Source: Streptococcus parasanguinis
GTDB lineage: Bacteria; Bacillota; Bacilli; Lactobacillales; Streptococcaceae
DNA length: 64,000 bases
Direction: 5' to 3'
Assembly: GCF_018499505.1 (NCBI RefSeq)
Contig: NZ_JAHDAC010000004.1
Location: 62,001 to 126,000 of the forward strand
This document shows positions 58,913-64,000 of this stretch, one piece after another. The translations under genes and the position numbers were made by a program. The first letter of the stretch is position 1, and every line of letters begins with the position of its first letter. The notes under the pieces are model-generated. The model did not search any database. It was not told the DNA's origin and saw only the letters and a program-made list of their open reading frames with translations.

Positions 58913-60325
58913 ATGGCTGAAGAAAGAGTCGAACCGAAACCAATTGATCTCGGTGAATATAAATTTGGATTTCACGATGACGTTCAACCCATTCTCTCTA
59001 CCGGGAAGGGATTGAATGAAGCGGTTATTCGTGAATTGTCTGCAGCAAAAAATGAACCAGAATGGATGCTCGAATTCCGTTTGAAATCTTTTGAAACCTT
59101 CAAAAAGATGCCCATGCAAACCTGGGGAGCCGATCTATCAGAGATTGACTTTGATGATTTGATCTATTATCAAAAACCTTCGGATAAACCTGCCCGTTCA
59201 TGGGACGAAGTTCCAGAGAAAATCAAGGAAACCTTTGAGCGTATCGGGATTCCTGAAGCAGAACGTGCTTACTTAGCAGGGGCTTCTGCTCAGTATGAAT
59301 CAGAAGTGGTTTACCACAATATGAAAGAAGAGTTTGAAAAGTTGGGGATTATCTTTACCGATACGGATTCTGCCCTAAAAGAATATCCAGACCTATTCAA
59401 ACAGTATTTTGCGAAGTTAGTGCCACCAACGGATAACAAATTGGCTGCTCTCAATTCAGCAGTCTGGTCCGGTGGAACCTTCATTTATGTACCAAAAGGC
59501 GTAAAAGTAGACGTCCCTCTTCAAACTTACTTCCGTATCAACAATGAAAATACAGGTCAGTTTGAGCGTACCTTGATTATCGTAGATGAGGGAGCAAGTG
59601 TTCACTATGTAGAAGGCTGTACAGCACCGACCTATTCAAGCAATAGCCTCCATGCAGCGATTGTTGAGATCTTTGCCTTGGATGGTGCTTATATGCGTTA
59701 CACGACCATCCAAAACTGGTCTGACAATGTCTACAACTTGGTCACCAAGCGGGCCAAAGCTCAAAAAGATGCCACAGTTGAGTGGATCGACGGGAACTTA
59801 GGAGCGAAGACAACCATGAAGTACCCATCTGTTTATCTAGATGGAGAAGGAGCGCGTGGGACCATGTTGTCCATTGCCTTTGCGAATGCAGGTCAACACC
59901 AAGATACAGGTGCTAAGATGATCCACAATGCCCCTCACACTAGTTCGTCTATCGTATCCAAATCCATCGCGAAGGGTGGTGGAAAGGTAGACTACCGTGG
60001 ACAAGTTACCTTTAACAAAAATTCCAAGAAATCAGTTTCTCACATCGAGTGTGACACCATTATCATGGATGATTTATCTGCATCAGATACGATTCCATTT
60101 AATGAAATCCACAACTCACAAGTTGCTTTGGAGCACGAAGCTAAGGTTTCAAAAATCTCAGAAGAACAGCTTTATTATTTGATGAGTCGTGGTCTGTCTG
60201 AATCAGAAGCGACAGAAATGATTGTCATGGGATTTGTAGAGCCCTTTACAAAAGAACTTCCAATGGAATATGCTGTTGAGTTAAACCGACTCATTAGCTA
60301 TGAAATGGAAGGATCTGTAGGATAA
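58913..60325 (+). CDS. sufB: Fe-S cluster assembly protein SufB
   Basis: 470 residues, full length. Conserved: [48 protein letters not shown] (Cys of the sulphur site) and [47 protein letters not shown]. It is the scaffold on which clusters are built with SufC and SufD. AAAGAAAGGAAATT precedes the ATG. Last gene of the operon, followed by a terminator that also serves the converging PBP gene. Confidence 0.97.
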   Translation: MAEERVEPKPIDLGEYKFGFHDDVQPILSTGKGLNEAVIRELSAAKNEPEWMLEFRLKSFETFKKMPMQTWGADLSEIDFDDLIYYQKPSDKPARSWDEVPEKIKETFERIGIPEAERAYLAGASAQYESEVVYHNMKEEFEKLGIIFTDTDSALKEYPDLFKQYFAKLVPPTDNKLAALNSAVWSGGTFIYVPKGVKVDVPLQTYFRINNENTGQFERTLIIVDEGASVHYVEGCTAPTYSSNSLHAAIVEIFALDGAYMRYTTIQNWSDNVYNLVTKRAKAQKDATVEWIDGNLGAKTTMKYPSVYLDGEGARGTMLSIAFANAGQHQDTGAKMIHNAPHTSSSIVSKSIAKGGGKVDYRGQVTFNKNSKKSVSHIECDTIIMDDLSASDTIPFNEIHNSQVALEHEAKVSKISEEQLYYLMSRGLSESEATEMIVMGFVEPFTKELPMEYAVELNRLISYEMEGSVG

Positions 60326-60341
60326 TCCGTTTTAATAGCAA

Positions 60342-60379
60342 AAAAATCACAATGGACCTGACTCCATTGTGATTTTTTT
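60342..60379. terminator. Bidirectional terminator between sufB and the PBP3-like gene
   Basis: AAAAATCACAATGGA pairs with TCCATTGTGATTTTT, a 7-nt loop, with A-run on the left and T-run on the right. Works on both strands for converging genes. Confidence 0.92.
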
Positions 60380-60380
60380 C

Positions 60381-61622
60381 TTATAATTTTTCGTTGACAT
60401 AACGAACGAATTCATTCCACCAAACCTTTAAGAAAAAGCTTTTCTCAATGGTTCTTCCTGCTACCATATCGACCGTAGGCTCTTGATCTTCTAAGTAGCC
60501 ACGTCCGATTTTATCTGGATCAGTGTAGTGTAATTTTCCAAGATTAGTACCTGATTTGACAGGTGCTAGGAATGATTCTTGGTCACTCTTGAATTGAATT
60601 TTTGGTTCCGCTTGACTGCCTTGCTTTTCGACGATATAGAAGTCTTTTTTTGCAACAGCTAAAACAGTCTCTGACTTCCCATCTATGATAGTTGCCTTAC
60701 TTTTTCCGTAAGGATCTCCTTCTTTAACGACAATGGAAGAAACAAAGGTTCGTACCACGTAGTTCATCAGAGAAGAAGTAGCCACAAAGCGTGCATATGG
60801 ATCACCGTCAACTGCGTCCACTCCTAGGACAACTGTGATCATGTGGATGCCATTTTGCGTTGTTGATGCAGCAAAGGTGATGCCACCTTTGGTAGAGTTG
60901 CTGACCCGAAGGCCGTCGACTCCCGAACGGTAATTCGGCATGCCTTCTAGCATCAGGTTGGGGTTTTCAATCTGCGTGTTTGAAAAAAGAGCAGTGGGTT
61001 TTGAAGTATATTTGGTCACTTCAGGAAAATCCTGGAGTAAGTGCTTGGCAATGACAGCAATATCATAAGCACTCAATTGATTTTCGTCTCCTTTCCCGTC
61101 AGGATCTCCGCTGATGGTTTGAGTATTTAATCCGGTAGCATTAATTAAATGAGGAGATTGAATGCCCCATTCAGAAAGTTTCTTCTTCATTTTTTCAACG
61201 AAGCCTTTTTCGGAGCCACCGACCTTCTCAGCTAGGGCCAAGGCAGCAGTGCTAGAATTTCCAACTAAAAGAGCAGTTAATAATTGGTCTACTGTATATT
61301 GATTTGCCTCCATAGGAATAGTACCAGCGCCTTCGATATCATTCAAGGCCAGAGCTTTCTCAGACAGTTTGATAGGATCTTTCAGAGAAAGTTTTTTTTC
61401 ATGAATGGCTTCGAAAATCAGATAAGTGGTCAAGAGTGTAGATAGTCCCCCCACATCTCGCTTTTTCTCTGAATCCTTTTCATATAAGATTTTACCTGTA
61501 TCAGCTTCAACAGCAATAGCACTTTGAGCAGGAAGATCCAGATCATCTGCTAGAACGACATGATAAGGTAAACTGCATAACAGCAGGATGAAGGTTAAAA
61601 AAGAAAGAAAGAATTTTTTCAC
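60381..61622 (-). CDS. PBP3/DacA-like D-alanyl-D-alanine carboxypeptidase homologue, catalytic motifs lost
   Basis: 413 residues, collinear with pneumococcal PBP3 (DacA) from signal peptide to the C-terminal amphipathic anchor (FLKVWWNEFVRYVNEKL). Early landmarks are kept (SAIAVEADTGKILYEKD, LEGMPNYRSGVDGL), but all three penicillin-binding motifs are replaced: SxxK (family ASITK) reads GGLST, so the nucleophile Ser is Gly59 and the Lys is Thr62; SxN reads N122-S-S; KTG reads R239-V-S. It is an intact frame without stops or shifts, so it is likely a pseudo-enzyme with a structural or decoy role, not a carboxypeptidase. On the minus strand, converging on sufB. A GAAACAAC stretch precedes the ATG and no strong ribosome binding site is seen. 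Confidence 0.85.
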   Translation of the reverse strand: MKKFFLSFLTFILLLCSLPYHVVLADDLDLPAQSAIAVEADTGKILYEKDSEKKRDVGGLSTLLTTYLIFEAIHEKKLSLKDPIKLSEKALALNDIEGAGTIPMEANQYTVDQLLTALLVGNSSTAALALAEKVGGSEKGFVEKMKKKLSEWGIQSPHLINATGLNTQTISGDPDGKGDENQLSAYDIAVIAKHLLQDFPEVTKYTSKPTALFSNTQIENPNLMLEGMPNYRSGVDGLRVSNSTKGGITFAASTTQNGIHMITVVLGVDAVDGDPYARFVATSSLMNYVVRTFVSSIVVKEGDPYGKSKATIIDGKSETVLAVAKKDFYIVEKQGSQAEPKIQFKSDQESFLAPVKSGTNLGKLHYTDPDKIGRGYLEDQEPTVDMVAGRTIEKSFFLKVWWNEFVRYVNEKL

Positions 61623-61744
61623 AGTTGTTTCCTCGTTGCTTAGTCCTCTCTATTGTATCATACAAATGATTAATGGAAAATCGTAAAATCATCAATTAGC
61701 CTAAAAAGTCAGTTATAGCAAGGTTTTTGGATGGTGTTGAAGCA

Positions 61745-61759
61745 AATATTCAGAAAATT
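61745..61759 (+). promoter_or_regulatory. CodY-box upstream of amiA
   Basis: AATATTCAGAAAATT matches 14 of 15 positions of AATTTTCWGAAAATT, just upstream of the -35. Confidence 0.8.
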
Positions 61760-61762
61760 TAG

Positions 61763-61791
61763 TTTACTTTTTTTTCTACTTGTGATATAAT
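61763..61791 (+). promoter_or_regulatory. Promoter of amiA
   Basis: TTTACT (61763-61768), 17-bp spacer, TATAAT (61786-61791) preceded by TGA. Confidence 0.8.
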
Positions 61792-61827
61792 CTTAAACAA
61801 ATCTAAAAAAACTATTGGAGAATTCCT

Positions 61828-63813
61828 ATGAAAAAAGGTAAAGTATTTGCAGTTGCCGGAGTAACACTCCTTGCAGCTGGATTGTTGGCTGCATGTTCTA
61901 GTTCAAATACTAGCAAAGCAAGCTCAGGCGAAGACAAAAACTATGGTTATGTCTACACAGATGATCCTCAAACTTTGGACTACACTGTATCTTCTAAAGC
62001 TGCTACACATGATATCACTACAAACGTCGTAGATGGTTTGATGGCAAATGACAAGTATGGTAATCTCGTACCATCACTTGCAGAAGATTGGTCTGTTTCA
62101 AAAGATGGTTTGACTTATACCTACAAGATTCGTAAGGGTGTTAAATGGTACGATGCAGATGGTGAAGAACATGGTGAAGTGACTGCCAAAGACTTCGTAA
62201 CTGGTTTGAAACACGCTGCTGATAAAAAATCTGAAACCCTTTCACTTGTTCAAGGTTCTGTCAAAGGCTTGGATGATTATGTACAAGGAAAAACTACAGA
62301 CTTTAGCCAAGTTGGTGTCAAAGCTGTTGATGATTACACACTTCAATATACATTGAACAAACCTGAAACCTTCTGGAACTCTAAAACAACAAACGGAATC
62401 TTGTTCCCAATTAGCACAGAGTTCTTGAAGAGTAAGGGAGATGATTTTGGTCAACCAAACGATGTGAAATCAATCCTTGCAAACGGACCTTTCCTTCTTA
62501 AATCAATCACTTCAAAATCATCTGTTGTATTTGAAAAGAATGACAACTACTGGGATAAGAAAAACGTTCACCTTAAAGAAGTGAAACTTACCTACTACGA
62601 TGGATCAGACCAAGATTCATTGGCGCGTGGTTTCTCTGATGGTGCTTATACAGTCGCTCGTCTTTTCCCGGCAAGTTCAAACTTTGCAACTGTATCTAAA
62701 AAATACAAAGACAACATTTACAATACACCGGCTGGTTCAGGGGTAGCGGTTCTTGGTTTCAACATTGACCGTCAATCATACAAACACACTGCTAAGAAAT
62801 CAGATGCTGAAAAGACTGCGACTAAGAAAGCAATCTTGAACAAAGATTTCCGTCAAGCTATCACTTTTGCTTTGAACCGTGAAAACTACTCAGCACAAGT
62901 AAATAGTAAAGCATTTGCTAAACCAGCTATCCGTAATACCTATACAGCTCCAGCCTTTGTGCAAGTAAATGGAAAAGACTTTGGAGATGTGGTTGCAGAT
63001 AAATTGAGCACATATGGTGATCAATGGAAAGGTGTCAACCTAGCAGATGGTCAAGATGGTCTTTACAACAAAGACAAAGCAAAAGCACAACTTGAAAAAG
63101 CAAAAGCAGAACTTCAAAAAGATGGCGTTCAATTCCCAATTCATATTGACGTACCGGTAGCACAAAACTCTACAAACTTTGTTTCACGGATGCAATCATT
63201 GAAACAAACAGTGGAAGATACTCTTGGTAAAGACAATGTTGTCCTTGACCTTCAAATGATGGACCAAGACGAAGTGTTGAACATCACATTGAATGTTCCA
63301 TCAGCTGCAGATGCAGATTGGGATCTTCAAGGATTGGTTGGATGGAACCCAGACTATGATGATCCATCAACTTACCTTGATACGCTTCAACCATCATCAG
63401 AAGACCAAACAAAAGTCTACCTTGGTTTTGCAGGTGGTGTAGATAATGCTTCAGCGAAAGCAGTTGGCTTGGATGAGTATGCGAAACTTCTTGCAGACGC
63501 TAATAGCGAATCACTTGATGTAGCTAAACGTTATGAAAAATACGCAGTTGCTCAAGCTTGGTTGAGTGATAGTGCCTTGGTAATTCCTACAATGTCAAGT
63601 ACAGGTGCAGCAACTGTTGTTTCTAAAGTGGTTCCATTCTCTGGCCCATCATCTCAAACAGGTAACAAAGGTTCAGCATACTTCAAATATGTAGAAGTTC
63701 AGGATGAACCTGTTACTAAGAAACAATACGAACAAGCACGTGAAAAATGGCAAAAAGAAAAAGCTGAGTCAAACAAAAAAGCTCAACAAGATCTTGAAAA
63801 ACACGTTAAATAA
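61828..63813 (+). CDS. amiA: Oligopeptide ABC transporter, substrate-binding lipoprotein AmiA
   Basis: 661 residues, the length of AmiA/AliA/AliB. Signal peptide with lipobox LLAACSSS (Cys23 to be lipidated), then the two-lobed oligopeptide-binding domain with YGYVYTDDPQTLDYTVSSKAATHDITTNVVDGLMANDKYGNLVPSLAEDWSVS. It captures peptides for the AmiCDEF transporter, for nutrition and for uptake of signalling peptides. TTGGAGAATTCCT precedes the ATG. The CodY-box indicates nutritional control. A hairpin with a short T-run separates it from amiC. Confidence 0.95.
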   Translation: MKKGKVFAVAGVTLLAAGLLAACSSSNTSKASSGEDKNYGYVYTDDPQTLDYTVSSKAATHDITTNVVDGLMANDKYGNLVPSLAEDWSVSKDGLTYTYKIRKGVKWYDADGEEHGEVTAKDFVTGLKHAADKKSETLSLVQGSVKGLDDYVQGKTTDFSQVGVKAVDDYTLQYTLNKPETFWNSKTTNGILFPISTEFLKSKGDDFGQPNDVKSILANGPFLLKSITSKSSVVFEKNDNYWDKKNVHLKEVKLTYYDGSDQDSLARGFSDGAYTVARLFPASSNFATVSKKYKDNIYNTPAGSGVAVLGFNIDRQSYKHTAKKSDAEKTATKKAILNKDFRQAITFALNRENYSAQVNSKAFAKPAIRNTYTAPAFVQVNGKDFGDVVADKLSTYGDQWKGVNLADGQDGLYNKDKAKAQLEKAKAELQKDGVQFPIHIDVPVAQNSTNFVSRMQSLKQTVEDTLGKDNVVLDLQMMDQDEVLNITLNVPSAADADWDLQGLVGWNPDYDDPSTYLDTLQPSSEDQTKVYLGFAGGVDNASAKAVGLDEYAKLLADANSESLDVAKRYEKYAVAQAWLSDSALVIPTMSSTGAATVVSKVVPFSGPSSQTGNKGSAYFKYVEVQDEPVTKKQYEQAREKWQKEKAESNKKAQQDLEKHVK

Positions 63814-63833
63814 TTAAATTATTGCTTTTCATT

Positions 63834-63867
63834 AGAACTTTCTCTTCTAGGGGAGAAAGTTCTTTTG
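63834..63867 (+). terminator. Intercistronic terminator between amiA and amiC
   Basis: AGAACTTTCTC pairs with GAGAAAGTTCT across TTCTAGGG, followed by TTTTG. It probably lets most transcripts stop after amiA and a minority continue into the permease genes. Confidence 0.8.
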
Positions 63868-63886
63868 GACATTAAAGGAATGAAAT

Positions 63887-64000
63887 ATGAAAAAATATGT
63901 TTTTATGCGTATTTTGCGTTCGTTAGTGTCGATCTTTCTCGTCACGACATTAACCTACATGATTATCTATACGCTAACACCGAGAAATCTCATCTTTAAA
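63887..64000 (+). CDS. amiC: Oligopeptide ABC transporter permease AmiC, 5' end (partial)
   Basis: 38 codons before the window ends. The N-terminus MKKYVFMRILRSLVSIFLVTTLTYMIIYTLTPRN is typical of AmiC/OppB: a basic start, the first membrane helix and a TPR-type turn. AAAGGAATGA gives the ribosome binding site. The rest of the ami operon (amiD, E, F) lies beyond the window. Confidence 0.9.
   Translation, partial: MKKYVFMRILRSLVSIFLVTTLTYMIIYTLTPRNLIFK

Overview
The window is a low-GC Firmicute chromosome segment and reads as a Streptococcus of the Mitis/Sanguinis type; I cannot name the species from sequence alone. The evidence is the hrcA-grpE-dnaK-dnaJ order with CIRCE operators, LPETG-anchored surface proteins, the Ami oligopeptide system, tig-rpoE-pyrG, an ilvBNC-ilvA operon with CodY-like boxes, mecA followed by a TarO/RgpG-type transferase and sufCDSUB, and strong Shine-Dalgarno sites with extended -10 promoters. 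Almost everything is on the + strand. The exceptions are a CsbD gene, an amino-acid ABC pair and a PBP3-like gene.

Layout. 0-5.5 kb: tail of an LPETG protein with (PPT)n repeats, a CsbD stress protein, a rhomboid protease, a quinone-oxidoreductase/TetR pair with a palindromic operator, and a VanZ-RDD fusion. 5.5-9.6 kb: the ACT-domain/UPF0210 pair, two tandem histidine phosphatases and a VanY/LdcB-type carboxypeptidase. 9.6-15.6 kb: heat-shock operon interrupted by a DJ-1/PfpI gene. 15.7-18 kb: a frameshifted LPETG-anchored GH20 hexosaminidase. 18.2-26 kb: truA, a vitamin kinase and its ECF S component, UPF0340, tig, rpoE, a B3/B4 protein and pyrG with a CTP-type attenuator. 26-34.7 kb: tRNA-Leu, fba, an alpha/beta hydrolase, an ABC-2 exporter, tRNA-Thr, a LytTR/LiaF-like locus and rpmB. 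34.8-41.5 kb: Asp23-fakA, a lipoprotein and an ABC transporter/two-component operon. 41.6-47.6 kb: branched-chain amino acid synthesis, an SPFH protein and a small HTH-like protein. 47.7-55 kb: amino-acid importer (-), DUF2207 protein, uppP, mecA and the TarO/RgpG-type gene. 55-60.3 kb: the SUF Fe-S system. 60.4-64 kb: a PBP3-like protein that has lost all catalytic motifs, amiA, and the start of amiC.

Genes that work together: HrcA represses its own operon through two CIRCE sites. The TetR protein probably represses the oxidoreductase promoter. CodY-like boxes link ilvBN and amiA, so amino acid synthesis and peptide uptake probably share nutritional control. pyrG appears to be controlled by CTP through reiterative transcription. 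UppP, the TarO/RgpG-type transferase, the VanY-type carboxypeptidase and the PBP3-like protein all belong to cell-wall biology.

Most notable observations: (1) a DacA/PBP3 homologue in which SxxK, SxN and KTG are all replaced; (2) six copies of a ~176-bp element with MITE-like ends that gives an intrinsic terminator in either orientation; (3) the pyrG GGGC-start attenuator; (4) two genes (truA and an alpha/beta hydrolase) whose promoters put the predicted transcription start on the start codon; (5) a LytTR regulator flanked by two related membrane proteins; (6) a structured inverted-repeat element between grpE and dnaK, and a structured dnaJ leader with no visible ribosome binding site.
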